Positions 19,117-28,921 are shown, counted from the stretch's first letter. The stretch: 64,000 nucleotides of DNA from Veillonella denticariosi JCM 15641 (GCF_002959855.1 NZ_PPDB01000007.1:434001-498000); one strand, 5' to 3'. Notes: generated from the letters alone by a model not told the origin. Numbers and translations: made by a program.

Positions 19117-21159
19117 TTAATTATACAATATTCTTAAAAATTTTTCACCAAATCTTTTTTCTAACTCGGGTTTCATAACTGATTCAAGCCGTTCCATGCC
19201 AAAAGCCTCGGCATAATGTAATACATCCTGACGCGCTTTCACGAGAATGTCGATATCCTTAATAATATTGGCGACCCGCAGATCAGGTAATCCGGATTGA
19301 ACCAGTCCGAACAGTTGTCCCGAGCCTCGCAACAACAAATCCTGTTCCGCCAATTCAAACCCGTCCTGTATCTGCTCCATCAGTTTAAGTCGCTCCCGGG
19401 TCAAATCATTTTTTGCATCGCTCACTAAAATACAGTACGATTGTGCTGTACCGCGCCCTACACGGCCCCGCAACTGATGTAATTGTGATAAACCGAATCT
19501 TTCGGCCCCTTCTATGCACATAATCGTCGCATTCGGTACATTCACACCTACCTCGATAACAGTCGTCGATACGAGCAATGAAATATCACCATTATAAAAG
19601 TCATTCATAATGGTCTCTTTTTCATCAGGCTTCATCCGCCCATGAATAAGCCCGACATTGAAAGTCTTATAAAAATAATTTTTAAGTTCGATATATAACT
19701 CTTCTGCCGCCTGTAAATCTAATTTCTCCGATTCCTCTACGAGAGGACATACTACATAAACTTGTCGGCCTTCTGCCATTTCCTTTCCAAAGAAGGTGCG
19801 CAATCGTTCCGTATACGAACCATCTACCACATAAGTTCTGACCGGTTTACGCCCCGGCGGCATTTCTTTGATTAAAGATACGGCTAAGTCTCCATATACG
19901 GACAGTGTCATTGTACGAGGTATAGGTGTAGCGGTCATAATCAATACATGAGGATATTCCCCCTTTTTTTGCAATCTGGCCCTCTGTTCGACACCAAATC
20001 GATGTTGTTCATCAATGACGATGAGACCTAGTTTAGAAAACTGTACGCCTTCCTGTATCAGTGCATGAGTTCCCACAACGATACTAATAGTACCGTCGGC
20101 CAGCCCCGCATATATACGCTCTTTCTCTTTTTTACCCGTGGACCCGGTCAACAGTTCAATAGAAATTTCCAAATTATCACACAGATTGCGAATACCTTCA
20201 TAATGTTGAGCCGCCAGAATTTCTGTAGGCGCCATCAACGCCCCCTGGAATCCGTTTTCAACAGCTTTGATCAAACTCAGTGTAGCTACAACGGTCTTAC
20301 CCGATCCTACATCGCCTTGTAACAGACGTTGCATAGGTCTTTCATCCTCCATATCCGAGGAAATATCCTGAAAAGCACGCTCTTGATCTCCGGTTAAGGA
20401 AAATGGCAGTTCTTCAATACAACGCTCTATTAAAACTCCGTTCGGTTCCATTTTAAAGCCTTTATGCCGTTGTTCCTTATTTCTCAACAACGCAAGACCT
20501 GCCTGCATAACAAACAGCTCTTCATAAGCCAATTGGTGACGGGCCAGTTCATACTGCTCCGAAGATTCCGGAAAGTGCATCGCTTTAAATGCATCATAAC
20601 GATTCATATACTGATGGTTTGATAAAATTTCTTCAGGCAGAATTTCATCCATCGCCTCATGAGATTGAAACCAATTCCTTACAGCCGACCGTACTACAAA
20701 TTGGGATACACCATCTGCAAGAGCGTAAATCGGCACGATACCACGGTCCGGTTCAGCAAACTCCCCCAAATTTTCTATTTGAGGAGTATTCATCTGCATG
20801 GCACCATATTGAAACTCGGCCTTTCCATAGACATAAAGGCGCTGTCCGATTTTATAAAAATTCTTTTTATATCCTTGGTTAAATAATACGATTTTTAACG
20901 ATCCTGTCCCATCAGTAATGACAATATCCAAAATAGATAAACGGGACCTCGGTCTTTTTTCTTGAATACCGGATACTACACCAACAACACCACCGGTCAT
21001 TCCCGTTTTTAAATCTCCAATCTTATAGATGGTTCGTCGATCTTCATAGGTACGAGGGAAATAGGTTAACAAGGACGTAATATTGTTAATACCCAATTTA
21101 TGTAGTTGTTTCTCCCGACCCGGACCTACGCCTTTAATCGTAGTTAAACTTTCATCCAT
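19117..21159 (-). CDS. recG: ATP-dependent DNA helicase RecG
   Basis: A 680-residue helicase that remodels stalled replication forks and Holliday junctions. The N-terminal wedge/OB domain (about 1-230, starting with a helix-hairpin-like TIKGVGPGREKQL) is followed by the superfamily 2 motor. Walker A LLQGDVGSGKTVV, motif II DEQHRFG, motif III TATPIPRT and motif VI QLRGRVGRG are all intact. Length is as usual. It is alone between the tautomerase gene and the divergent rpmB gene; its promoter must lie within 21160-21340, where several AT-rich -10-like hexamers occur. Confidence 0.98.
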   Translation of the reverse strand: MDESLTTIKGVGPGREKQLHKLGINNITSLLTYFPRTYEDRRTIYKIGDLKTGMTGGVVGVVSGIQEKRPRSRLSILDIVITDGTGSLKIVLFNQGYKKNFYKIGQRLYVYGKAEFQYGAMQMNTPQIENLGEFAEPDRGIVPIYALADGVSQFVVRSAVRNWFQSHEAMDEILPEEILSNHQYMNRYDAFKAMHFPESSEQYELARHQLAYEELFVMQAGLALLRNKEQRHKGFKMEPNGVLIERCIEELPFSLTGDQERAFQDISSDMEDERPMQRLLQGDVGSGKTVVATLSLIKAVENGFQGALMAPTEILAAQHYEGIRNLCDNLEISIELLTGSTGKKEKERIYAGLADGTISIVVGTHALIQEGVQFSKLGLIVIDEQHRFGVEQRARLQKKGEYPHVLIMTATPIPRTMTLSVYGDLAVSLIKEMPPGRKPVRTYVVDGSYTERLRTFFGKEMAEGRQVYVVCPLVEESEKLDLQAAEELYIELKNYFYKTFNVGLIHGRMKPDEKETIMNDFYNGDISLLVSTTVIEVGVNVPNATIMCIEGAERFGLSQLHQLRGRVGRGTAQSYCILVSDAKNDLTRERLKLMEQIQDGFELAEQDLLLRGSGQLFGLVQSGLPDLRVANIIKDIDILVKARQDVLHYAEAFGMERLESVMKPELEKRFGEKFLRILYN

Positions 21160-21310
21160 AAGAACTCCTCTAAACCTCCAAATGATTGCATGATATATCC
21201 ATTTTTACATATCATTGTACAAAAGACCTGTCATATCATAAAATATGATATATAGTATACTTTATATTGTAGTATATTTCATAAAAAGAGCAATATGTAC
21301 TATAAAACAC

Positions 21311-21339
21311 TTGCTTTAACCTAACCTTTATGATAATAT
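21311..21339 (+). promoter_or_regulatory. Promoter of rpmB
   Basis: Plus strand TTGCTT (21311-21316), 17-base spacer, TAATAT (21334-21339), about 40 bases before the rpmB ATG. Confidence 0.65.
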
Positions 21340-21379
21340 ACTTTTGTTATGTTATAGATTAAGCTTGGAGGTGGAAACT

Positions 21380-21568
21380 ATGGCAAACCTTTGCGAAGTA
21401 TGTGGCAAATCCACATCTAGCGGCATGAACGTGAGTCATTCTCACATTCGCACAAGAAAGACTTGGAAACCGAACATTCAAAGAGTACGGGCGGTTGTAG
21501 ACGGTGCTACAAAAAAAGTAAATGTATGCACACGCTGCCTTCGTTCTAATAAAATTACACGCGCGTAA
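21380..21568 (+). CDS. rpmB: Ribosomal protein L28 (bL28), zinc-binding form
   Basis: A 62-residue large-subunit protein beginning MANLCEVCGKST. ATG 21380 is preceded by GGAGGTGG at a good distance; an in-frame start 36 bases upstream lacks one. Two Cys pairs, CEVC near the N-terminus and CTRC near residues 52-55, mark the zinc-ribbon (C+) paralogue type, which in many bacteria is the form used when zinc is sufficient. It is one of only two plus-strand genes in the window and is monocistronic, with its own promoter and a strong bidirectional terminator. Confidence 0.97.
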   Translation: MANLCEVCGKSTSSGMNVSHSHIRTRKTWKPNIQRVRAVVDGATKKVNVCTRCLRSNKITRA

Positions 21569-21606
21569 AATAAAAAGTACATGTACTCTTCAAGGCTGCA
21601 AAGTCT

Positions 21607-21646
21607 AAAAAAGAAGTTAGTTCAAATGAACTAACTTCTTTTTTAT
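21607..21646 (+). terminator. Bidirectional terminator between rpmB and dgt
   Basis: An 18-base perfect palindromic stem (AAAAAAGAAGTTAGTTCA and its complement, two-base loop) flanked by A and T runs. It can end rpmB on the plus strand and the dgt operon on the minus strand. The minus-strand stop of dgt lies at its border. Confidence 0.93.
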
Positions 21647-22635
21647 TACAAAGTAATGTTAGGAATGTAATACTGCTTAAATAGCTTGATAGCATATTGA
21701 TCTGTAAGACCCGCTACATAATCCACCACATCACGGGTCGAATAAAATCCTTCCCGATTAGTACATTCCTCCATGTCATGCGGATGTTCCATAAAATGGA
21801 CAAATAGATTTTTAACCACATGAGAGGCTTTACTTCGATCCGGAATCAAAGCCGGAGCCAGATAAACATGCTTAAACATAAACTTACGTAATATATTCAT
21901 CGTCATCTCCACGGTATCTGACATGGCGATAGCCGGTTTATCCAAAGATTCTCGAACCATATCCTCTACCATAGCGGTAATCATACTGGACGGAGTCATA
22001 CCAAAATGCTCACGAACCTCTAACGGCAAATTCTCCGCCTGTAGCATTCCGGCCCGCTGCGCATCATCAAAATCATGACACAAATAGGCAATTCGGTCTA
22101 CAATGCGAATAATTTGTCCTTCCAAGGTAACGGGAATCGTCGGTCCCGTATGTCCTAAAATACCGTTCCGAACAGCGGATGTAAGATTTAAACCTTGATG
22201 TTCTCCATGTTTTTCTAATACTTCCACCATTCGTAAGCTTTGTTCATTATGATTAAAATGCCCAACCATATCGCGTAAGGCATACTCCCCTACATGTCCA
22301 AACGGAGTATGACCCACATCATGTCCCATAGCAATAGCCTCGACTAAATCTTCATTAAGACGTAATGCACGGGCTACGGTACGGCCGATCTGCCCTACCT
22401 CCAATGTATGGGTCATACGCGTCCGGTAATGGTCCCCCGGCGCAATATACACCTGGGTTTTGTGTTTTAATCGTCTAAAACATTTACTGTGAATGATGCG
22501 ATCTCGATCACGTTGAAATGCTGTGCGAAGCGGATCAGGAGCTTCATCCTCATCTCGAACGACATCGCGGCTCTTTGCCGCATAAGGAGACAAAAGCAGT
22601 TCTTCTCTCTCCTCTATTTGTTCCCGTATATTCAT
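21646..22635 (-). CDS. dgt: dGTP triphosphohydrolase-like HD-domain protein
   Basis: A 329-residue HD phosphohydrolase of the dGTPase-like family that cleaves dNTPs to nucleoside and triphosphate. The HD signature is complete: RMTHTLEVGQIGR (first His), AMGHDVGHTPFGHVGE (HD pair) and a downstream Asp in DRIAYLCHDFDD. Length matches the shorter dGTPase-like type rather than the 500-residue E. coli Dgt. Its start overlaps the ppsR stop by four bases (ATGA). In many Firmicutes this gene sits near dnaG/rpoD, but here it closes the CcpN-like/ppsR operon. Confidence 0.92.
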   Translation of the reverse strand: MNIREQIEEREELLLSPYAAKSRDVVRDEDEAPDPLRTAFQRDRDRIIHSKCFRRLKHKTQVYIAPGDHYRTRMTHTLEVGQIGRTVARALRLNEDLVEAIAMGHDVGHTPFGHVGEYALRDMVGHFNHNEQSLRMVEVLEKHGEHQGLNLTSAVRNGILGHTGPTIPVTLEGQIIRIVDRIAYLCHDFDDAQRAGMLQAENLPLEVREHFGMTPSSMITAMVEDMVRESLDKPAIAMSDTVEMTMNILRKFMFKHVYLAPALIPDRSKASHVVKNLFVHFMEHPHDMEECTNREGFYSTRDVVDYVAGLTDQYAIKLFKQYYIPNITL

Positions 22636-23453
22636 TTACCCTCCAGTCCACGGTTACGATCGATGAGTTGCATCACAAGGGAAGCCGTTTCCTCTATAGA
22701 TTTATTGGATACGTCCAGCACTTGGCAATGTAGACGTCTCATAACAGCTTTTGCGTATTCCAGTTCCGCCTGAATACGCTCAATGGATGCATAATTTGCT
22801 TCATCTTCTAAGCCGATAGCGCGCAACCGTTCACTACGAATATTATTTAATTTGAAAGGATCTATAATCAGACCCACGATTTTCTTTGCCGGAATCTTAA
22901 ATAACTCTTCAGGCAACGGCACTTCCGGTACCAACGGCAAGTTAGCCGCTTTAATTTTTTTATATGCTAAAAACATGGAAAGCGGAGTTTTACTTGTTCT
23001 GGATACCCCTATGATAACGATATCCGCCTTTTCAAAGCCCGACGGATTTTTACCGTCATCATATTTTACAGCAAATTCAATAGCCTCCACCTTTTTAAAG
23101 TATTCCTGGTCCAGTTTATGAACCATACCTGCCGTCATACGAGGCTTAGTCGTGGCTACCGTACCTACCGCCTCTAAAACGGGACCCATAATATCCACAG
23201 CCGGAATCTTGTATTGAGCCACCTTCTCATGTAAATATTTACGTAACGACTCGGATACAATAGTGTGACAAATTACATGGTTGCCTTCTTTTGCATCGGC
23301 TATAATTTCATCAATTTGATCCTTACTGTCAATATATGGAATTCTAACAATTTCAATCTGCTCTTTATCATACTGACTGGCTGTGGCACGTGCCACGGCT
23401 TCAGCGGTTTCCCCGAGGGAATCCGATATCGCATATATAATCTTTTCTACCAT
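22632..23453 (-). CDS. ppsR: PEP synthase regulatory protein (DUF299 kinase/phosphorylase)
   Basis: A 273-residue bifunctional regulator of the DUF299 family. Such proteins inactivate PEP synthase or pyruvate phosphate dikinase by ADP-dependent phosphorylation of a threonine beside the catalytic His, and reverse it by Pi-dependent phosphorolysis. The P-loop VSRTSKTPLSMFLAY (about 148-163) and the N-terminal VEKIIYAISDSLGETAE are diagnostic. The start is ATG 23453 with GAGG eight bases before it. Because the nearby enzyme gene encodes a PEP synthase rather than a PPDK, PEP synthase is the likely target. It is downstream of the CcpN-like gene, as yqfL is in Bacillus. Confidence 0.95.
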   Translation of the reverse strand: MVEKIIYAISDSLGETAEAVARATASQYDKEQIEIVRIPYIDSKDQIDEIIADAKEGNHVICHTIVSESLRKYLHEKVAQYKIPAVDIMGPVLEAVGTVATTKPRMTAGMVHKLDQEYFKKVEAIEFAVKYDDGKNPSGFEKADIVIIGVSRTSKTPLSMFLAYKKIKAANLPLVPEVPLPEELFKIPAKKIVGLIIDPFKLNNIRSERLRAIGLEDEANYASIERIQAELEYAKAVMRRLHCQVLDVSNKSIEETASLVMQLIDRNRGLEGK

Positions 23454-23463
23454 TCTCAAAACC

Positions 23464-24093
23464 TCAATGAATACTACATTCTAAAAATATTTTTGTCACA
23501 GTTGTTTTCGATACTCGGCCAACAACCTTTAATCGTTTCTTATGCCCCGAGTCCTCCCGAACTACAACAGGCAAAGAATCCACCTCATAATCTATCATCT
23601 TCTGCGCCGCTTCTACCAATGTATCTGTAGGCTCCACGGCGATTACTTTGCTCACAGGGGTCATAATCATAGATATAGGCATAGTATGTGAATCCATTTG
23701 TCCCATAGAGGCGCGTAATAAATCCTTTCGCGACACAATACCGACTAAATAGGAATCATCACAGACAAGAATTGTTCCTACATCCTCTGTAAATAATGTT
23801 ACAATCGTATCATATAAATTCGTATTATCATTGACAACCACGGCTTGAGATAACACATCGGACACTCGAAATGACTTCAGACGTTCCGCCGTCTGTGTTT
23901 CCTTTGAAAGTCCTACATAATAATATCCCACATTAGGTCGCGCATCGAGAACCCCGAGCATAGTCAGTACAGCCAAATCTGACCGTAATGCGGATCTTGT
24001 GACCTCTAAGTGCTCAGCAATTGCACTACCCGTAACAGGACCTTCTTCACGAACAATCTGAGCAATTTGTTCTTGTCGTTTCGACAGTTTCAC
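23464..24093 (-). CDS. CcpN-like HTH and CBS-domain transcription regulator
   Basis: A 209-residue protein with a DeoR/HTH_11-type helix-turn-helix (about 5-60, starting VKLSKRQEQIAQIV) and two CBS domains (about 75-205). This is the architecture of Bacillus CcpN, which represses gluconeogenic genes when glycolysis is active. The start chosen is GTG 24093, with GGGGG seven bases before it, matching the CcpN N-terminus; the ATG at 24111 would place this ribosome site inside the gene. It precedes ppsR by ten bases and follows ppsA, so ppsA is a likely target. An ATP/ADP-sensing role for the CBS pair is inference from the family. Confidence 0.88.
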   Translation of the reverse strand: MKLSKRQEQIAQIVREEGPVTGSAIAEHLEVTRSALRSDLAVLTMLGVLDARPNVGYYYVGLSKETQTAERLKSFRVSDVLSQAVVVNDNTNLYDTIVTLFTEDVGTILVCDDSYLVGIVSRKDLLRASMGQMDSHTMPISMIMTPVSKVIAVEPTDTLVEAAQKMIDYEVDSLPVVVREDSGHKKRLKVVGRVSKTTVTKIFLECSIH

Positions 24094-24144
24094 ACCGTAA
24101 CCCCCTTTCATCTCTGACTGTATTATATCCTATGTTTCCATTCA

Positions 24145-24172
24145 GAAAAAGAGGAGACCCGAAAGCCTCCTC
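24145..24172 (-). terminator. Terminator after ppsA
   Basis: Minus strand GAGGAGGC-TTTCGG-GTCTCCTC followed by TTTTTC. It separates ppsA from the ccpN-like/ppsR/dgt operon. Confidence 0.9.
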
Positions 24173-24197
24173 ATTTCCGCACATATTAACTATGAAA

Positions 24198-26582
24198 TTA
24201 CCATACTAATTCATCAGAATCCTGACGACCGCGACCGGTCATGGCATCTAACATGATGCGTTGTTCCAATTGAGCCACCATTTTTTTCGTACTAACCACT
24301 GCATCAGGGTTAACGGAAATAGAATCGATGCCACTCTTTACGAGGAATTCACAAAGTTCAGGATATACGCTTGGTGCCTGTCCGCAAATAGATACGGTTT
24401 TACCGTCCTTATGAGCCACTTCAATGAGATGATGAATCGCTCTACGCACCGCTAGATTCCGCTCATCATAAATATGTTGAACAGTTTCATTATCCCGATC
24501 ACAACCGAGAACAAGCATCGTCAAGTCATTGGAGCCGATAGAATACCCATCAACATATTGATTAAATTGATCAGCCAAGATGATATTGGCAGGAATTTCA
24601 GCCATGAGCCAAATCTTAAAATCCTTACCGCGCACAAGACCTTCTTCTGCCATTAAGCCCGTTACAAGTTTTGCTTCTTCCACGGTACGACAGAACGGAA
24701 TCATAACTTGCAAATTCTTAAATCCAAATTCATTACGTACTTTTTTAATAGCTTCCAATTCTAATTTAAAAGCTGGTAAATATTTTGGATCATAATAGCG
24801 AGATGCGCCACGCCAACCCAATAAGGCACTGGACTCATGAGGCTCGTATTTATCTCCGCCTTTAAGGTCCCGATATTCACTGGATTTAAAATCGCTTAAA
24901 CGAACTACCACTTGTCTAGGCGCCAACGCCTGACATACTTTACGCATACCTTCCGCCAAAGTATTCACGGCTACGTCACTACGCCCCGTTTCAATGAGAT
25001 GTAACGGATGTTCATGAATGAAGGTTGTCCATATAAACTCTTCACGCATAAGACCGATACCGTCACAAGGTAATACCCCATATTTTTCAGCTAAGTCAGG
25101 GTCACCTAAGTTCATATAAATCTTAGTCCCCGTTACAGGCACATATTCAGTAGCCACAGCAGCGGAAGCCTGCACTTCAGGTTTCTTGACGATATCCTCT
25201 ACAATACCGTCATAAACGATACCATTTGTAGCATCAACCGTAATCATCTGACCGTCTTTAATAGATGTGGTCGCTTCATGACTGCGGCTCTTGGTACCTA
25301 CAATACACGGAATACCGAGCTCACGGCTGACGATAGATGCATGACAGGTCATACCGCCCGCATCGGTAACGATAGCTTTCGCCTTTTTCATAGCCGGAAC
25401 CCAGTCAGGGGCCGTCATAGCAGTTACAAGGATTTCCCCTTCTTTGAACTCATCGATATCCTCAGGATTGATGATAACATGAGCCTTACCTGCTGCATTA
25501 CCAGGAGAAGCAGGTAGACCTTTTACAACGATATCACGATTAGCTGTTGCTGCTGACATATCTGTAGTCTGAGGCGCATCAGATTTCTGCTTACGGGACC
25601 AAACGGTTTCCGGACGTGCTTGCAGAATCCAAATTTTTCCGTTTCTTTCATCAACGCCCCATTCCATATCCATGTAGCAACCGTAATGTTTTTCGATTGC
25701 TTTCGCATATTCGGCAAGCTCCAATACCTGCTCATCAGAAATAACTTGAGCCTTTGCCTCATCGCTTGGAACAACCTCTTCAACGCAGTCGCCATCAGCC
25801 TTTCGAACAAGACGGACATGTTTATCATTGATCATGCGGTCCGTAATTTTCATTTTTGCTTTATCCACACGGAAATTATCGGGCGTTACAGTCCCCTGTA
25901 CAACATATTCACCAAGGCCCCAAGAACCTTCAATAAGAATATTATTATCATCACCGGTTACAAGATCAACCGTAAACATAACGCCGGCGGCTTTAGAGAA
26001 TACCATCATCTGAACAGCGGCACTCAACGCGACCGTCATATGGTCAAAACCTTGTTTTACACGGTAATATGTTGCGCGGTCCGTGAAAGTAGATGCGTAG
26101 CATTCTTTTACTTTCTCAATGATAACATCGGCACCGCGTACATTTAGATACGTATCTTGTTGACCGGCAAAACTCGCATCCGGTAAATCTTCAGCAGTTG
26201 CACTGGAACGAACCGCTACAAACGGATCTTTCTCCTTAACCTTTTTACCTAATTCTTCATACGCTTTACGAATTGCCTTTGCTAAATCCTTAGGCATTTT
26301 TTCTTCGCAAATCATACGGCGAATCTTAGCACACACTTCGCGCAATAATGCAGAGTTTTCTACATCATCCAAAGCATCCAGTTCAGCTCGAATTCTATCC
26401 TCCAAGCCTGTTTCTTTCATAAATTCACGATACCCATAAGCCGTTGTAGCAAAGCCGTAAGGTACAGGTACATTAGTGGAGGATGTCAATTCCCCTAAGG
26501 AAGAAGACTTACCACCGACTAAATTAACATCTTCACGTTGTAATTCATCAAACCAAAGTACGTATGCTGTTTCGCGATTCAT
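24198..26582 (-). CDS. ppsA: Phosphoenolpyruvate synthase
   Basis: A 794-residue enzyme converting pyruvate, ATP and water to PEP, AMP and phosphate, the entry step of gluconeogenesis from lactate or pyruvate. The N-terminal ATP-binding domain has VGGKSSSLGEL and RSSATAEDLPDASFAGQQDT. The swivelling phosphohistidine domain has the catalytic His in GGMTCHASIVSRELG. The C-terminal PEP/pyruvate domain ends with CGQAPS. Length and LWFDEL start match PpsA rather than the longer PPDK. It is monocistronic, with a near-consensus promoter and a terminator. The phosphorylatable Thr next to the catalytic His (MTCH) is present, as the adjacent ppsR-type regulator requires. Confidence 0.97.
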   Translation of the reverse strand: MNRETAYVLWFDELQREDVNLVGGKSSSLGELTSSTNVPVPYGFATTAYGYREFMKETGLEDRIRAELDALDDVENSALLREVCAKIRRMICEEKMPKDLAKAIRKAYEELGKKVKEKDPFVAVRSSATAEDLPDASFAGQQDTYLNVRGADVIIEKVKECYASTFTDRATYYRVKQGFDHMTVALSAAVQMMVFSKAAGVMFTVDLVTGDDNNILIEGSWGLGEYVVQGTVTPDNFRVDKAKMKITDRMINDKHVRLVRKADGDCVEEVVPSDEAKAQVISDEQVLELAEYAKAIEKHYGCYMDMEWGVDERNGKIWILQARPETVWSRKQKSDAPQTTDMSAATANRDIVVKGLPASPGNAAGKAHVIINPEDIDEFKEGEILVTAMTAPDWVPAMKKAKAIVTDAGGMTCHASIVSRELGIPCIVGTKSRSHEATTSIKDGQMITVDATNGIVYDGIVEDIVKKPEVQASAAVATEYVPVTGTKIYMNLGDPDLAEKYGVLPCDGIGLMREEFIWTTFIHEHPLHLIETGRSDVAVNTLAEGMRKVCQALAPRQVVVRLSDFKSSEYRDLKGGDKYEPHESSALLGWRGASRYYDPKYLPAFKLELEAIKKVRNEFGFKNLQVMIPFCRTVEEAKLVTGLMAEEGLVRGKDFKIWLMAEIPANIILADQFNQYVDGYSIGSNDLTMLVLGCDRDNETVQHIYDERNLAVRRAIHHLIEVAHKDGKTVSICGQAPSVYPELCEFLVKSGIDSISVNPDAVVSTKKMVAQLEQRIMLDAMTGRGRQDSDELVW

Positions 26583-26634
26583 GTGAGAACCTCCTAAATT
26601 AATTAGTGCAACACATTAAACCTTTTACACATAA

Positions 26635-26663
26635 ATAGTATACCTTAATTTATAATCTGTCAA
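26635..26663 (-). promoter_or_regulatory. Promoter of ppsA
   Basis: Minus strand TTGACA (26663-26658), 17-base spacer, TACTAT (26640-26635). The -35 box lies within the last codons of the upstream Nudix gene. The leader to the ATG is about 45 bases and carries an AGGAGG site. Confidence 0.85.
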
Positions 26664-27301
26664 TTTTTGTGGGCATTATTATGTAAATGAATATCCCTAT
26701 ATATATCTAAAAAGTTCTTCAGTACCCGCCCAGTCAGTCCCCATATGGTGTATTGTTTATAGGGATAGAAATAGACAGAGTAGTTTTGTCTAATTTTCCA
26801 ATCGATATTGTAGCCCTCTAATAAATGGAACGGAAAATCGCGCAACGGTCTTGTAGCTATGTCAAGGTGTCCTACAGTTGGTTCCATATCTAACAGATAC
26901 CGTAGTGGAACGGTAAACACCTCACTTACCTCATCGATATTCGGTTTGAATTGACCGGTATGCAGTCGTACTGCTACGGCATATAGTTTTACACCTATGG
27001 CGGACACTAAACAATCTAAATTACCAAGTAGTTCAATTTTATCTAACCCTATACCTAGTTCCTCAGAGCATTCACGCATGGCAGCATAAGCACCGCTTTT
27101 ATCATTAGGTTCACAGTGACCACCGGGAAAGCTGATTTCACCCGGTTGACGTCGCAACGTATTGCTACGTACGGTAAACACCACATGATCCTCTCCATCA
27201 ATTTCTAATAATGGTACAGCTACTGCCGCAGTTATAACATCAATATCGGTAAGAACAGTATGTTCCCGCTGCTCTAAAAAGTTAGTTAATTTTTTATCCA
27301 T
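26660..27301 (-). CDS. CoA-type Nudix hydrolase
   Basis: A 213-residue Nudix protein of the NuCoA (UPF0035) subgroup, which splits CoA and related dinucleotides to phosphopantetheine and 3',5'-ADP. The subgroup signature is seen as FTVRSNTLRRQPGEISFPGG directly before the Nudix box, which itself reads GHCEPNDKSGAYAAMRE then CSEELGI. The catalytic REx2EE core is intact, whereas the Glu usually found mid-box is not obvious, as is common in this subgroup. It stands alone between tyrS and ppsA. Confidence 0.88.
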   Translation of the reverse strand: MDKKLTNFLEQREHTVLTDIDVITAAVAVPLLEIDGEDHVVFTVRSNTLRRQPGEISFPGGHCEPNDKSGAYAAMRECSEELGIGLDKIELLGNLDCLVSAIGVKLYAVAVRLHTGQFKPNIDEVSEVFTVPLRYLLDMEPTVGHLDIATRPLRDFPFHLLEGYNIDWKIRQNYSVYFYPYKQYTIWGLTGRVLKNFLDIYRDIHLHNNAHKN

Positions 27302-27477
27302 ATTATATAATCCTCTTACAAGTCAATATGATCCGCTTACAAATAATATTTAGCTTTATGGTATATGAATTAAGGTTTTATGTTTCAAGTTCATTTTTAT
27401 ATTTACTTTCATTATACATTAGCTTGTAAAAGATAATCACTAACTTATAGATAGTAAAATATCAATATCATAGATAG
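27302..27477. other. AT-rich intergenic region
   Basis: This holds the leader of the Nudix gene and nothing else I can identify: no open reading frame with a ribosome site, no T-box, no known RNA. Confidence 0.5.
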
Positions 27478-27518
27478 AAAAAAACTGTGACGGGCTTTCT
27501 GCACCCCATCACAGTTTT
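27478..27518 (-). terminator. Terminator after tyrS
   Basis: Minus strand AAAACTGTGATGGG pairs with CCCGTCACAGTTTT (one G-U) and is followed by further T, about 40 bases past the tyrS stop. Confidence 0.9.
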
Positions 27519-27556
27519 ATATGAAGTTAAAATTTAGTTAAATATATTAAGTTAAA

Positions 27557-28765
27557 TTAGTTAAATTTAATTTTCACAAATTTGCGTTTACCTACTTGAA
27601 GAATCATGCCGTCTTCAAGAGTAATATTTTCTTCGCTATATTTTTCACCATTTACTTTGAAAGCACCCGCCTTAATAGAGCGACGAGCTTCACCATTGGA
27701 TGCGGTCAAACCGGCATCTGTACAGAACTGCGGTACAAAGATTGGTGCTGCTGGCGCATCCATAGCATATTCGGGAATATCCGTAGGCATAGCGCGTTGT
27801 TGGAATACGCGTTTGAATTCCTCTTCCGCCTCTAAAGCCGCTTCTTCACCATGGTACAAACGAACGATTGTGCGTGCTAACTGCATCTTCGCATCACGAG
27901 GATGCAATTCACCGGATTCAAGTCGCGTTGTCATGTCTTCCTGATCTTCGATAGACATATCGGTAACAAGCATGAAATAACGCATCATCAATTCATCAGG
28001 AATGGACATTGCTTTGCCGTACATTTCTTTTGGCTCTTCATCGATACCGATGTAGTTTCCTAAAGATTTACTCATTTTTTGAACGCCATCAAGGCCTTCC
28101 AATAACGGCATCGTGATAACCACTTGCGGTTCTTGACCTTCTATTTCTTGTAGATGACGGCCCATTAACAAGTTGAACGTTTGGTCTGTACCGCCAAATT
28201 CAACATCTGCATGTAATGCGACGGAATCTTGACCTTGCATCAATGGATACATGAACTCATGAACCCCGATAGGACGACCTTCTTTAAAGCGCTTATTGAA
28301 ATCATCACGCTCCATCATTCGCGCAACCGTATAAGAAGCAGCCAAGCGAAGTACATCGGCAAAATTCATCTGTTCCAACCATTCACTGTTATCGCGAACG
28401 ATGGTTTTTTCAGGATCTAAGACCTTAAAAATCTGTGCTTTATATGTTTGTGCATTTTCCAGCACCTGCTCTTTCGTAAGTGGCGGACGAGTTACACTTT
28501 TACCGGACGGATCGCCGATACGGGCCGTGAAGCCGCCGATAACGATCACAACCTGATGACCGAACTCTTGGAATAAACGAAGTTTACGGAGCGGCACGGT
28601 ATGGCCCAAATGAATATCCGGTGCAGTTGGATCTAAGCCCAACTTTACAACTAAAGGTTTATTCTCCTTGATAGATCTTTCTATTTTTTTTACGAGATCT
28701 TGTTCGTTAATTAAATCCGCTACGCCATGTTTAATTTGACGCACTTGTTCTTGAGCACTAATCAT
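27557..28765 (-). CDS. tyrS: Tyrosyl-tRNA synthetase
   Basis: A 402-residue class I aminoacyl-tRNA synthetase charging tRNA-Tyr. The HIGH-type motif [10 protein letters not shown] (about 47-56) and the KMSKS motif in [10 protein letters not shown] (about 230) are intact, and an S4-like RNA-binding domain closes the protein (about 335-402, [11 protein letters not shown]). It belongs to the TyrRS subtype with the KMSKS spelling (TyrZ-like). The leader is short, about 30 bases from the predicted promoter to the ATG, so there is no T-box control, unlike many Firmicutes. Confidence 0.97.
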   Translation of the reverse strand: MISAQEQVRQIKHGVADLINEQDLVKKIERSIKENKPLVVKLGLDPTAPDIHLGHTVPLRKLRLFQEFGHQVVIVIGGFTARIGDPSGKSVTRPPLTKEQVLENAQTYKAQIFKVLDPEKTIVRDNSEWLEQMNFADVLRLAASYTVARMMERDDFNKRFKEGRPIGVHEFMYPLMQGQDSVALHADVEFGGTDQTFNLLMGRHLQEIEGQEPQVVITMPLLEGLDGVQKMSKSLGNYIGIDEEPKEMYGKAMSIPDELMMRYFMLVTDMSIEDQEDMTTRLESGELHPRDAKMQLARTIVRLYHGEEAALEAEEEFKRVFQQRAMPTDIPEYAMDAPAAPIFVPQFCTDAGLTASNGEARRSIKAGAFKVNGEKYSEENITLEDGMILQVGKRKFVKIKFN

Positions 28766-28794
28766 GACAATCCTCCTAGAAATACTATTTTATA

Positions 28795-28823
28795 AGTATA
28801 CCATTAACTATAAACTTTCACAA
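28795..28823 (-). promoter_or_regulatory. Promoter of tyrS
   Basis: Minus strand TTGTGA (28823-28818), 17-base spacer, TATACT (28800-28795), leaving a leader too short for a T-box. Confidence 0.7.
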
Positions 28824-28921
28824 TTATATATAGTATTGGTTTGATGCAATTTATGATATAATATTTACAACTGCGTAATAGATTTTACGTTATATTTACT
28901 AAGGAAAAAAGAGGTGACTCT

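Noticed and set aside
26590-26640. CcpN operator at the ppsA promoter
   Set aside because: TATGTGTAAAA partly resembles the Bacillus site, but the conserved positions do not fit.
28836-28862. TTGGTT/TATAAT promoter for the PBP gene
   Set aside because: Spacer of 15 bases is short and the -35 match is moderate, so I did not list it as a feature.
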